From Cryptomeria japonica (taxonomy: Eukaryota > Streptophyta > Pinopsida > Cupressales > Cupressaceae), in NCBI RefSeq assembly GCF_030272615.1, contig NC_081413.1:605058709-605122708 (forward strand): a stretch of 64,000 bases of DNA, written 5' to 3'. Each line of letters opens with the position of its first letter. The first letter of the stretch is position 1. Below are positions 22,040 to 32,943 of the stretch, one piece after another. Below the pieces are notes generated by a model. It was not told the DNA's origin, searched no databases, and was given only the letters and a program-made list of their open reading frames with translations. The position numbers and the translations under genes were made by a program.

Positions 22040-22670
22040 TGTCCAGAGGGACTAACTAGTTTTGGAGTTCCTGGGAAACCTATTGGGCCACACTTGGAGG
22101 AAATCAATGTGTTCATGCAAGGACCACCTTTTTTCTATTATGAGAATGATTCTTTTGCATCGAAGGATATTTGGAAGGCAATATCCAAAAATTTCTATAG
22201 TGTGGAACCAGAGTTGGCGGACTCGAAGTACTTTTTAGCTTCCATAAGACCAAGAGGTTATGTACATAATCTCCTAATAGAAGGGTGATTTCAAGCATTA
22301 CCTCTCCCCCCCATGACTATTCAGGAAGAACTTTCTAAAACAAATGACTATTGGCCTCCATGGGATCAAAGAAAAAAATTGAAGCATAGACTCTAGACAA
22401 TGTGGTGGTGTCCTTCATGAAGAATTATGTACTATAATTAAAAATTCATGAGGGAAACTGCAAGATAGTGAATAGAAATACATTCTTGAAAAGTGGGAAG
22501 AATGGATCTTGGTTTGGGTGGGGCCAGGTTTGGTGGCTCCTCTAGAGGTTGACAAGATAGACATCATATTAGGATTTGAAAAAGATCACACTCGTGGAGC
22601 TTCATGTCCAACTGATCGATTTTTTTGTTTCGGTAATGCATTCCAAATAGATACAGTTGCATACCATTTA
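22040..22670 (+). pseudogene. DRM-type DNA methyltransferase fragment, left palindrome arm
   Basis: The plus strand encodes pieces of the catalytic half of a domains-rearranged methyltransferase, the plant enzyme for RNA-directed de novo cytosine methylation. Visible blocks in DRM order are TGFGVPGKP (about 22058; broken by a stop upstream), FFYYEND then SKDIWKAI (22130-22190), VEPELADSKYF, RPRGYVHNLLIEG (to 22288), YWPPWDQRKKL (about 22350), then WILVWVGPG, VAPLEVD, ILGFEKDHTRGAS and FGNAFQIDTVAYHLSV (22505-22675). Several stops and frameshifts break it. The frame ends at the palindrome centre, so motifs I and IV are absent. Homology is strong by eye. Confidence 0.88.
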
Positions 22671-23285
22671 TCTGTATGCAACTATATCTATTTGGAATGC
22701 ATTACCCAAACAGCTCAATCGATCAATCGCACACGAAGTTCCACGAGTGTGATCTTTTTCAAATCCTAATATTATTTCTATCTCATCAACCTCTAGAGGA
22801 GCCACCTGACCTGGCCCTGCCCAAACCAAGATCCATTCTTCCCACTTTTCAAGAATGTATTTCTATTCACTATCTTGCAGTTTCCCTCATGAATTTTCAA
22901 TTATAGTGGAGAGTTCTTCACGAAGGACACCACCACATCGTCTACAGTTTAGCAATTCAATTTTTTTCTTTGATCCAATGGAGGCTAATAGTCCTTTGTC
23001 CGAGAAAGTGCTTCCTCAATAGTCATTGGGGGGAGAGGTAATGCTTGAAATTGCCCTTCTATTGCCTCTTGGTCTTCTGGAAGCCGAAAAGTACTTCTAG
23101 TCCGCCAACTCTGGTTCCACACTATAAAAATTGTCGAATATTGCCTTCCAAATATCCTTCGATACAAAAGCATCATTCTCATGATAGAAAAAATGTGGCC
23201 CTTGCATGAACACATTGATTTCCTTTAAGTGTGGCCCAATAGGTTTCCCAGGAACTCCAAAACCAGTTAGTCCCTCGGGACATAA
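22670..23285 (-). pseudogene. DRM-type DNA methyltransferase fragment, right palindrome arm
   Basis: The minus strand, read from about 23285 down, repeats the same DRM segment as the left arm: TGFGVPGKP, then FFYHENDAF and SKDIWKAI, VEPELAD, a shortened RPRG region, FQALPLPPMTIEEAL, and near 22790-22700 ILGFEKDHTRG and CLGNAFQID. The two copies therefore face each other tail to tail. Differences from the left arm, such as a TAG in the LADSKYF block and a short deletion after RPRG, show independent decay. No intact protein is possible. Confidence 0.86.
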
Positions 23286-23840
23286 ATTAGAGACGTCACA
23301 TCACACACTCCGAGCATTGTTTGTTTGTATTGTATACTCTCTATGTATTTATCACCCTTTAACATTGTCTTCTTCTTTTCTCCAATTGCTCTCTTCTAGG
23401 CAGCTGATGAGCTTGTTTCCATTTCATTCAAGATAATGCTTGCTTTCTTTCTTTTATGAAATTTACATGCGCACGAGTCTTCAGCTTGTATCTTCTGCTT
23501 TCGCACAGATTTAAATTTTAATTCATGCTTAGATGATAATTAAATAAAATAATAATTTGTAAAGAAAATATTTAGTCATTGGATGTTACATATTATCTGA
23601 AAAAAAGATCCTAGATCCAATTCTTGGAGTAAGGAAACACCATTGATAAACTTTTTTTCAAATAACACTGAATCAAATAAATTACAAATGTTTCATGTAA
23701 TTTTTAAAAGTAGAACTCATGCAATGCTTTCATGCACCGACAACAAAGCTATCTGACCCACAACATTATCCATAATAGAACAAATCACTATAATAGGCTA
23801 TTATAAAGAATCTATACAAAAATATGAAAGAACATTAAAT

Positions 23841-24823
23841 TACCTCCAAAAATAGAGGAGATATTTAATAAAGATATCATCTTTAAATTAAGAAATGGGC
23901 AGGAGATTAAGAATACAAACCTTCCATATTGCACAATTAAAGGTATATTCAAACCTCTTTGACCTAGGAAATCCCCCATCAACAAACCTATTTTTTTCAT
24001 TTTGTGTGTAGGAAATTGATTCAGGAGTTATGTGTGAAGAATTTGGCAAAGTAAATGATGACAATCAAACTCAAATTTTGATGGCATGAAAAGCAAAAGA
24101 GTAGGCCAGTTCCATACACCTTCCTTTACTATTTTAAAAATATCATCAACCAAACCATTGTGCAATAGTAGTATGGAGTGCATTTCATCTATTTTATGCC
24201 TAAATATTTCATCATACCACTTTCTTTTCAAAGGCGACTGACTCATTGCGTTGTTTGGGTAATACATTCTAAATAGATATAGTTGCATACCATCTATCTG
24301 TCTTGTAAGCCTTTTATCCTGATGGCATTAAATTAAAGTTCTTTCTCTATTTTTTGGTGATCTTTGGAGCAGAGGTTGCTTTGCATCGACCTGGGATACA
24401 TTTAACTTGTGTTGTATCTACAAAAATATGTATCCTAGGTCAATGCAATGCAACCTCTGCTCCACCAATACTAGATAGAAGAGAAAGTACTTTAATTTAA
24501 AGCCATCAGGATAAAATGCTTTCAAGATATATATTAGGTATAAAAGGAAGCCTACTTTTTCATTTGAAGGGGTTTACCTACAATTCAAGTGATCTCTTAA
24601 TTATAAAATCAATTCAATTCCAAGTGAACAAGCAATCAAGCATTCATCAAGAATTGAAGGAGAATTCAAGTTAAAGCAGACCATTCTGCATGACATCCTA
24701 AAACCTTGTGTGAGGATTCAAGAAAGATTCATCAAGGTATCATGTTCAATTTTAAGCATTTTTGGATTAGATCTAAAGGGATCATTATAAAGAGGGAGGA
24801 AGAGATCTTTTCCTAGAGATGTC
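23841..24823. repeat. 983-bp tandem unit, copy 1
   Basis: The sequence from TACCTCCAAAAATA at 23841 is repeated from 24824 with many shared blocks, such as ATTGATTCAGGAGTTA and GGCATGAAAAGCA. It includes a DRM fragment and a hairpin centred at 24414. The hairpin has roughly 100-base arms that pair GGAGCAGAGGTTGC at 24366 with its inverse at 24450. Confidence 0.85.
24250..24420 (+). pseudogene. DRM methyltransferase fragment covering motifs X and I, tandem copy 1
   Basis: The plus strand gives, with two stops, GNTF, IDIVAYHLSVL, AFYPDGIKLK, a degraded motif I region, GAEVALHRPGIHLTCVVS. In DRM enzymes this follows directly on the last block present in the palindrome arms. The LSLFSGIGG core that binds S-adenosylmethionine is frameshifted here. 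The sequence then turns back on itself at about 24414. Upstream of the GNTF block the sequence is not recognisable as DRM, so the unit is chimeric. Confidence 0.82.
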
Positions 24824-25515
24824 TACCTCCAAAAATAAATGAGATATTTAATAAAGATATCATCTTTTAAATTAAGAAATGGGCAGAAGATTAAGAATAA
24901 AAACATTCCATATTGCACACTTCAAGGTATATTCAAACCTATTTGACATAGGAAAGCCCCCATCAACAAACCTATTTTTGTCATTTTGTGTGTAGGAAAT
25001 TGATTCAGGAGTTACATGTGAAGAATTTGGCAAAGTAAATGATGACAATCAAATCAAATTTTGATGGCATGAAAAGCAGAAGAGTAGGCCAGTTTCATAC
25101 ACCTTGCTTTACTATTTTAAAAATATCATCAACCAAAACATTGTACAATAGTAGTATGGAGTGCATTTCATCTATTTTATGCCCAAATATTTCATCATAC
25201 CACTTTCTTTTTGAAGGCGACTAATCGATTGCATTGTTTGGGTAATGCATTCCAAATAGATACAATTGCATACCATTTATCTATCTTGAAAGCCTTTTAT
25301 CCTAATGGCATTAAATTAAAGTTATTTCTCTATTTTCTGGTGATCTTTGGAGCGGAGGTTGCTTTGCATCGACCTGGGATACATTTAACTTGTGTTGTAT
25401 CTGCAGAAATATGTATCCTAGGTCGACGCAATCCAACCTCTGCTCTACCAATACCAGATAGAAGAGAAAGTACTTTAATTTAAAGCCATCAGGATAAAAT
25501 GCTTCCAAGACATAT
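24824..25515. repeat. 983-bp tandem unit, copy 2, first part
   Basis: This is the second copy of the tandem unit. It is interrupted at 25515 by the gag-only retrotransposon and resumes at 30487. It holds a hairpin like that of copy 1, centred near 25396. Confidence 0.85.
25230..25420 (+). pseudogene. DRM methyltransferase fragment covering motifs X and I, tandem copy 2
   Basis: The plus strand reads CLGNAFQIDTIAYHLSILKAF, then YPNGIKLK, a degraded motif I, and GAEVALHRPGIHLTCVVSAE, all in one open frame. It is better preserved than copy 1. The frame then enters the inverted arm, whose minus strand again reads AFYPDGFKLK. No Pro-Cys catalytic motif IV is present. Confidence 0.85.
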
Positions 25516-25994
25516 TGTGAGATTTTTCCAAGATCAAGAGCTCAATGAAATGTACAAAATAGAGACATAATATGGGACAAGAATAAACTGTATTCTCATC
25601 AATAGAAAATGATCAATAATCAAAATTACATAGTTACATACAATGTAGATGAGCTTGCTAATATAGGCAAGGCTAGGGATATGTGAGCACACAAACATGA
25701 CATGTGGCTCAATAAGAAACAAGGGTAGGTAGGAAATAGGTGTGGGTAGGTAGGAGAAATAATATAATAGTCCACATGAGGTGGATCACCCACTGAATGT
25801 GGAGTGTAACAACAAGAGTGGAGTGTAACAAGAAGATCAACACCATAAAAGGTGGAATTTCTCCTACACACACTATCCCAATGTGGCACAAACACCCAAG
25901 TGTCTCATACCCAAACTACTATGAAAATGCATTTCCTAAGTAAACTTAAGTATAGTGTAATAATATCCAAGATGAATAATTATTTACACCAACA
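25516..25994 (-). repeat. gag-only element 3' LTR
   Basis: This LTR is 479 bp. It is followed inside the element by a run reading AAGGGGG on the minus strand (about 25997-26003), the likely polypurine tract. Confidence 0.93.
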
Positions 25995-26362
25995 AACCCC
26001 CTTAAGTACAACTTAGGGGAATGCACTTAAGTCTACAATGCAACTAAGCAATGCAAGATGGGTCCCGGCTACGAGGCCATGTTAGGTACCCATGTACAAA
26101 GGTAAATGCATGCAAACCATTGCAATGAAATCTCTCACAAAGTGGGGAAAGAGAGAAAAACCCAATGGGAAAAAATCCTCCCCCAAAAGAGAGATGAAAA
26201 CATACAAGAGAACTCTCATAGAAGAATGTGAAGGACAAAACCCCATGTGAGGAAAAAGTTCCCCCCATATGAGAGAAGAAGAGAAGCTAGGAAGCCCCCC
26301 ATCAATGTGGAATCTGCACCAATGGTAGAAGCTCGATGTATTAAGAAACTGCTCCACGAATG

Positions 26363-28492
26363 TCAAACAACATTCCTCCCCTTAGGAAGAGACAAAACCA
26401 AAGGTGTATCCATGAAGTCTCCCCAATCATGAAGGGAAGATGTATGAAGAATACTCATGATGAAAGGAATCTCTGAAAACTGCTCAAGTGTCCCCATGTC
26501 GATGCTAAAAGATACCCCCTCCAAAGGTGGTAAACTGTGCCACACTGCTGAAAAAGGCACTCCAAGATCTAGTGGAGATGGATGTAGAACATGTCCCAAA
26601 GACTCACATGTCTCCTCAAAAAATAAAGAGACCTCCTCCAACTGTTGTACATAAGTATCCACAATCATGTCAACCTCGAAAGAATGATCATGTAGAGAAT
26701 GAACAAGAGGGTCAGAGTGTGCCCTCGCAACAATCGAAGAAGGATTACCTTCATCAAAGAGAAGATGAATGTCATCAATGATGTCTCCCAAATCTGCAAT
26801 GTAGGATTCCACAAACAAATCTGCAATATCTGTCAAGTAATCATCCCATGAATCTGAAGCTGGAAGACAATGAATATCCTGCTGCACTGAATCACATGAA
26901 GGCAAAACTGTCGCACTATCTACATCATTAGGTGCAATAGGTGATGTGATATAAATATGAGGAGATGAAATACAAGGCTCAAGAATGGGGTCACATGTGA
27001 GAATCCCCATGTTCAAGTGTCCAAAGTTCTCCTCAAAATCTGAACCATCACAAGAAATGTGATCATCATGTGTAGAATCATCAAATGTGAAATCATCACC
27101 ATCAACAAAATCTGAAAAGGAGTATAACCGAGATGCATGATCAACCACCCCAGTCGCAATGATAGCTCTAGTCTCCAAGTCTCTAATGAAAACTGAGTCA
27201 GGTGTGAACTCCACAACTCTCTCAGTTGCACCATGTGTGATCTGATAGATAGAAAGGAGATTGTTTGTCAAGTGGGGTACACACAACACATCATTGAAGG
27301 AGTTATCCCCAATGTCAATAGATCCTTTCCCAATCACATCCATGTATGTATGATTGCCCATCAAAATCTGTGGCATGGTGCAAGGCTCAAATGTAGAGAA
27401 CATAGACTGCGAAGATGCCATATGATGAGAAGCCCCTAAATCTAGAAGCCATCTCTCTGAATCATGACTGATAGTAGCACATAGATCTTTTCCTTTTCTT
27501 GTTCCAAAAGAGTGAGTCTTTCCACTTGTAGAAGCCATGAATGCTTGCCCTTTTCCTTTTGAATGTGAGGAAGTGGAAGTTGATGAATCATCCTTCTTGT
27601 AGACTTTAGGCAAATCAATGTTATGCTTTTTGATGATATGTGTGAGCTCATCAATCTTCTTAGAATGGCAATGATGCTCCTCATGACCAATCTTTTTACA
27701 ATAAGCACAAGTAGGTCTTTCCCTCTTTGGTGAATTATCTCTCTTGGAAGAGGATGAATCTCCTTGTTGTGGAGAAGATGATGCTTTATCCTTAGGCTTT
27801 GATTGCCATTTCTTCTTGTTTGAGTTGTCCTTTCCTTGATTTCCTTTGTTCCCTTGATTTGCCACTAATTCTTGAGACTTAGAAGCCTTAAGAATGCCCA
27901 TGCTTATCAACTTAGTTTGTTCCATCATCAACATTTCATTGAAATCATCAAATGTAGGCATTTTGTAGCTTGAACCCATTGTCATCCTATGGGTTTGGAA
28001 ACTAGAAACAAATGCTGCATATTCTTGTGGAAGCTTGCCTATCAAGTTGAATATCAATTGAGTATCCTTCTTATCAATGCCACAATCTTTGAGTTGTGCC
28101 CTCAACTCATTTGCCTTAGTGACATAATCTTGTATAGTATCAAATTTCTTGGGATCTAACATGGTGAGATCACTATCAATTTGATATCCCCTAATCTCAT
28201 CAACTTGACCATACAAGTCTTGAAACTTTTGCCAAGCATCCTTGATTAGAGCACATTTCTCATTATGAAAAATGAGATCCTTTGATACATACTTTCTTAA
28301 GGTACCAATTGCCATGATATTTTTAGTGAGCCAATCCAAGTGACCAACTGGATCAACCTTAGGATCAGCTGGAGCAACAATAGTTCCATCAATGTAATGA
28401 GTGAGTCCTTTTTCCATAAGTTTACTCCATGCATCAATTTTCCAAGTAGCATAATTATGTGGAGTTAAGAGAGGAAACTTAGAAGAACCCAT
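26363..28492 (-). CDS. gag: copia-type Gag polyprotein with zinc knuckle and protease-like motif
   Basis: The chosen start is the ATG at 28492 (MGSSKFPLLTPHNYATWKID), which opens like other copia gag proteins; the frame is open further upstream but without an ATG. The product has 709 residues. Residues 1-200 are the capsid domain (UBN2-type gag). A Lys/Ser-rich linker precedes a CX2CX4HX4C zinc knuckle at residues 262-275 (CAYCKKIGHEEHHC). At 348-358 comes the retropepsin motif RWLLDLGASHH, where the usual Asp-Ser-Gly is Asp-Leu-Gly. The last 270 residues are acidic, resemble no pol domain, and end at 26363. The protein would package element RNA and needs an autonomous partner for cDNA synthesis and integration. 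It is the best preserved frame in the window. Confidence 0.88.
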   Translation of the reverse strand: MGSSKFPLLTPHNYATWKIDAWSKLMEKGLTHYIDGTIVAPADPKVDPVGHLDWLTKNIMAIGTLRKYVSKDLIFHNEKCALIKDAWQKFQDLYGQVDEIRGYQIDSDLTMLDPKKFDTIQDYVTKANELRAQLKDCGIDKKDTQLIFNLIGKLPQEYAAFVSSFQTHRMTMGSSYKMPTFDDFNEMLMMEQTKLISMGILKASKSQELVANQGNKGNQGKDNSNKKKWQSKPKDKASSSPQQGDSSSSKRDNSPKRERPTCAYCKKIGHEEHHCHSKKIDELTHIIKKHNIDLPKVYKKDDSSTSTSSHSKGKGQAFMASTSGKTHSFGTRKGKDLCATISHDSERWLLDLGASHHMASSQSMFSTFEPCTMPQILMGNHTYMDVIGKGSIDIGDNSFNDVLCVPHLTNNLLSIYQITHGATERVVEFTPDSVFIRDLETRAIIATGVVDHASRLYSFSDFVDGDDFTFDDSTHDDHISCDGSDFEENFGHLNMGILTCDPILEPCISSPHIYITSPIAPNDVDSATVLPSCDSVQQDIHCLPASDSWDDYLTDIADLFVESYIADLGDIIDDIHLLFDEGNPSSIVARAHSDPLVHSLHDHSFEVDMIVDTYVQQLEEVSLFFEETCESLGHVLHPSPLDLGVPFSAVWHSLPPLEGVSFSIDMGTLEQFSEIPFIMSILHTSSLHDWGDFMDTPLVLSLPKGRNVV

Positions 28493-29989
28493 AGTAGAAA
28501 AAAAGGAAGGAACAAAAGAGCACAAAAGCACAAGAGACACCCCCCCAAATTCACTCAATCAAAGTACCCCCCCAAAGTGATGATTTTGGCACTTTATACT
28601 TAGTGTGATTACAATGAGCCACTTGCAAAACAAGGCAAAGTGGACTTATGATGAAAATTTTACAACTTCTCAAATGAGATACAAGAGACTTCAATCAATA
28701 GTGCAATAAATCTAACTGAGATTCAAGCAAATATACAAGTACCAAGAGAGCCAAAGATGGCCAAAATCTGAAAGTACAATTTATACTTGCAATTTCATCA
28801 ATCTGATAGCATCATGTGAAAGTAGACAAAAAATTACGCACTTTCAAAAAAAACAGCACCTGAAAAGGAGGTCGTACGACCCCAAACGAAGCCTCTGAAG
28901 TTGCAAAAACTGGGATTACTCAAGTACAGTCACCAAGAACTGCATTTTATAAAAAATAAGTGAATCAAAATCAAAAAATTTCTTTACCACTGCGGAGAGC
29001 ACGAAATTCTAGCCCATTTCAAAAAAAATTGCATTCAAAAAGGAGCAAAAATGAGCAAGTTATGGCCATTTGAAGTTGAACTGCAAAATCAAAAAGCTCA
29101 ATGAGAGGGGCCTGTAAAATTTTTGAAAAAGATGATGTGGTGCTGACGTTAGCATGTCATTGTGTTAAATTTGACGACCGTATGACCGTCACAAAAAACT
29201 TCGCCCCTACTAACTGGGCGTCCGTACTGTACGGACGGCTGACGTGTGAGGTGACTGTGTAGACCGTACGGATGATGTGGCATTATACGGATGACTGCGT
29301 GGCTCTGTGACGTGGTGCGATGACGTGGCATGTAGGGGTACGGTTTTCCCACAGGCCAGTGGCCGCCTGCCACGTGGTGGGCACGGTTGCCGCCTGGTTT
29401 AGGTGGTCACCGGCGGAGGAGGTGCTGCTGGAGATAGGAGATCCCGGCGGGTCAGGAGCCGAGGACCGGCGGCGGTGGCTGAGGGTACCGGCGGGTGGAC
29501 CTGCACTGGCGGTGGCGGACAACGGCGACGGCGGCGGCATGGTCAATGGGTTCCTGCAGCGACGCAGGTAAGACCTGCAACACAGACTGCAGGTACGGGG
29601 TATGGGGTACGGGGATCTGCGGAGCCCCAAACAGAAAAACCTTTTTTTTTTTTTGATATTTTTGATTTTTTTTTTTTTTTTCTGAAAAAAATTTCAATTT
29701 TTTTTTTTTGATTTTTGATTTTTTTGAAAAAAAATTTCAGAAAATAAATTTTTTTTTTTTTAAAATATATAAAAAAATTTCGAAATTCGTACGATTATAG
29801 CAAAATTTGCGAAAAAAATTTTCTCACCAAAATAGGCCGACTTTATAACCAAAATTCATGGAAATAGCCTTTTGGACACAATGGCAGGGTCGGATTTGGT
29901 CTAGGACGCCTCCAAAAGATATTGCTCCTCAAATCTGCCTCTTGACATCGCAATAATGCCTCTTCAAGATGAATCAATGAAGCCCCAAT
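28493..29989 (-). other. gag-only element leader, with G/C-rich ACGT-motif patch
   Basis: This 1.5-kb leader precedes gag on the minus strand. It holds a G/C-rich patch at 29140-29630 with repeated TGACG and ACGTGG motifs, and T-rich runs at 29640-29760. I see no conserved protein in it. Confidence 0.75.
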
Positions 29990-30002
29990 GGCTCTGATAC
30001 CA
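29990..30002 (-). promoter_or_regulatory. gag-only element primer binding site
   Basis: The minus strand reads TGGTATCAGAGCC directly after the LTR end. This is the canonical initiator tRNA-Met primer site of plant copia elements. Confidence 0.93.
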
Positions 30003-30481
30003 TGTGAGATTTTGCCAAGATCAAGAGCTCAATGAAATGTACAAAATAGAGACATAATATGGGACAAGAATAAACTGTATTCTCATCAATAGAAAATGAT
30101 CAATAATCAAAATTACATAGTTACATACAATGTAGATGAGCTTGCTTATATAGGCAAGGCTAGGGATATGTGAGCACACAAACATGACATGTGGCTCAAT
30201 AAGAAACAAGGGTAGGTATGAAATAGGTGTGGGTAGGTAGGAGAAATAATATAATAGTCCACATGAGGTGGATCACCCACTGAATGTGGAGTGTAACAAC
30301 AAGAGTGGAGTGTAACAAGAAGATCAACACCATAAAAGGTGGAATTTCTCCTACACACACTATCCCAATGTGGCACAAACACCCAAGTTTCTCATACCCA
30401 AACTACTATGAAAATGCATTTCCTAAGTAAACTTAAGTATAGTGTAATAATATCCAAGATGAATAATTATTTACACCAACA
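30003..30481 (-). repeat. gag-only element 5' LTR
   Basis: This LTR is 479 bp and differs from the 3' LTR at about four positions (near 30014, 30147, 30218 and 30389). Confidence 0.93.
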
Positions 30482-30486
30482 CATAT

Positions 30487-30930
30487 ATTAGGTATCAAAG
30501 GAAGCCTACCCTGTCAATTGAAGGGGTTTACCTACAATTCAAGTGATCTCTTAATTATAAAATCAATTCAATTCCAAGTGAACAAGCAATCAAGTATTCA
30601 TCAAGCATTGAAGGAGAATTCAAGTTAAAGCACACCATTCTGCATGACATCCTAAAACCTTGTGTCATGAGGATTCAAGAAAGATTCATCAAGGTATGAT
30701 GTTCAATTTTAAGCATTTTTAGATTAGATCTATCCTTTCCCTCAAAAGGAAAACATTATACTTAAAGGTTAATTCACAACCCAAGGATTGACCTAGGAAA
30801 GACCCCATCAACAAACCTATTTTTCATCATTTTGTGTGTATGAAATTGATTCAGGAGTTGCATGTGAATAATTTGGAAAAGTAAATGATGACAATCAAAC
30901 TCAAATTTTGATGGCATGAAAAGCATAAGC
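30487..30930. repeat. tandem unit copy 2 remainder and a partial third copy
   Basis: From 30487 to about 30735 the sequence continues tandem copy 2 (AGGAAGCCTACC, then GGGGTTTACCTACAATTC). From about 30787 to 30927 a third, partial copy follows (AACAAACCTATTTT, TTGATTCAGGAGTT, GGCATGAAAAGCA). The third copy has no DRM part. Confidence 0.8.
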
Positions 30931-32943
30931 TTTCATTTTGTCTACATCCGACAGGTGGAGGATCTAGTTGATCCGCACCTCCTAGTCCCAACAATTCTAC
31001 TTGAACACTCTGTCATGGGAGAAGAGATATGACTTCTAGGTATACTAAGGAGATGCTTACTATTAGTCATATGGTAAGAGAAAATAGAAGAAACGTGAAC
31101 ACGACTAGCTAACAAGTTGTGTAATGTTAGGTGATTCATGTTACATCATGGATTTCATTGGCTAGCAAGTTGTGTTATGCTAGGTGATCTGTGATAGAGA
31201 AGATTAACAAACAAAACCATTTGTTTGCAAGGCAATCCAAAAAATCTACTACAAAATGGTTGTTGTAGTGACACAAAACACAAACAACAATAATAAGCAA
31301 CACTAGCAAAGGTGTAAACAACAACAATGGTCACACTAGCATTAATCCATGTTATTCCAAGTAACGAATCTCAAAAAAATGATAACCATTCCCTAGGGGG
31401 TGCTATATACCACAACACTTCTAGTTTGAGGATATAACATAAAAGAATTAACACGAGAAAAAAGGAGAGCTCATATGCCTCCCCTTAAGATGTCAACATA
31501 ACTCTAGGTGGATATCTTAAGGTAGATAGCGAGCAAGGCCGATAAGAACCTTCAACACCAAGAAGATACCCTTAATAAACATACATGCATTCCAAGCTAG
31601 GAAGAAAGATCCTTGTACATGCCTCATTGCTATAAGAAAGGAAGAGATAGTTGTAAAAGAGATATTATGGAAACATTAAACATAACTTAAATGAAGGCAA
31701 CCAAAAGAATCCAAAGAGATAAAAAAACTCTATAGAGCAACTATTTTACATATCTCAAATAAAAGATTGTAGGGTGGAACAATAAAAAATGGTAAATCAA
31801 GGAAAAAATGAAAGATCCACACCAAATTCTTATACAATGCAATCCAGTTGAATGATTTTCATTCAACACAAGATAGTGAAGGGGTCATTATGATGATTTA
31901 TTTGAAGGTTCACAAGTTAAAGGTAGTCACTAACATATAAAGAGTGAATAAATTGAAGAGCCCAATGAATTGCCAGCATAGCATGAGGATGTATGATGTC
32001 AACAATAGCAAAATGATATTATGATGGTGGTAAAACTACAAAAAGTTTTGATCATATTTTTATTGAGCATGAAAGAAACCACCTTCAGCTCGTGATTGAT
32101 AGGCATCATGTTGTAGAGTATCAACCCTTGTTGAACAAGGGTGTCACATTTTTTAGGCTCGAACAGTGCAAGGAGACATTTTGTGTATAAGTAGAGAGGA
32201 GAGGTCGATGTCTTTGTTTATTTGCCTGCAAAATAATAAAAGAGGTCCTAATCAAGGAACACGTGCATCCAAGCAAGGAGAGAATTTGTGTTCAGGATAA
32301 TTCTATGCAAGAAAGGATACCAAGTTATAAAAGATAAAAATCAACAAAGGTAAAGTGGATCCTTAAAAAAGAGGAACAATTGATAACTATTATTCTTGCT
32401 CCACAATGTAGAGACAAGAAGAACTAGGCTATTGCGTTGCCTCCCAAGTATGATTGCACATGAAATCATAGTACCATGAATGACAATGAGCCCCTAATAG
32501 GTAATTAAGCTACCAATGTCATATAGTAAGATAAAAACATAATAGGTTATAAATGTCATTTAGAAGGGATATGATGAGTGTATAACTCATTGTCACCTAT
32601 TATTTAAATGTTACTAGAACTACAATAAGTTGTTGAATTTTAATCTCCAAATCATGACATTCATTACTGGAATAGTTAATGATGCTTGAAAAAAGGATTG
32701 CCCTAATTTTGTTTATGGTTTTTTCTTCAATTTTTCAAGGGGAGAGTAATAAAGTTGGCTTTAAGAAACTCATACAAAATTATCTCTTGTTGTGATATTA
32801 AAAGTTGTTGGAAAATTCATAGATATATTAGACAATGGGGGAGGGGATATCAACAAAGGAGGAGGATAGAAACCTAAATCTGTGTATAGCACTTAACAAA
32901 CCACCTGATACTTAATTGACATGTCTATCATATGCAAGACAAC

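Larger units (their letters stand above)
21576..23762. repeat. large imperfect palindrome with about 1.1-kb arms, centre near 22669
   Basis: The left arm from about 21576 reappears inverted to about 23762. Matching anchors include TCGGTGCATGAAAGC at 21583 and its inverse near 23740, GGAGTTCCTGGGAAACC near 22064 and its inverse near 23240, and GTTGCATAC at 22656 with its inverse at 22674. Only about ten bases separate the arms at the centre. The arms have diverged by substitutions and small indels. Each contains a DRM methyltransferase fragment pointing inward. Confidence 0.9.
25516..30481 (-). mobile_element. gag-only (TR-GAG-like) copia-type LTR retrotransposon, young
   Basis: Two 479-bp LTRs (25516-25994 and 30003-30481) begin TGTGAGATTTT and end ACACCAACA. 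They differ at only four sites by eye. CATAT flanks both sides (25511-25515 and 30482-30486). The minus strand carries a primer site, a 1.5-kb leader and one open frame with gag and a protease-like motif, but no integrase, RT or RNase H. This is the plan of terminal-repeat retrotransposons with a GAG domain, which depend on an autonomous partner. Few LTR changes and an open frame indicate a recent insertion into copy 2 of the tandem unit. Confidence 0.93.

Noticed and set aside
22094-22288. An active methyltransferase gene
   Set aside because: The DRM blocks are clear, but stops, frameshifts, missing motif IV and the palindrome turn exclude a working enzyme.
29283-29711. Overlapping frames on both strands in a G/C-rich patch
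   Set aside because: G/C-rich sequence yields chance open frames. No domain is visible, and the patch is the leader of the gag-only element.
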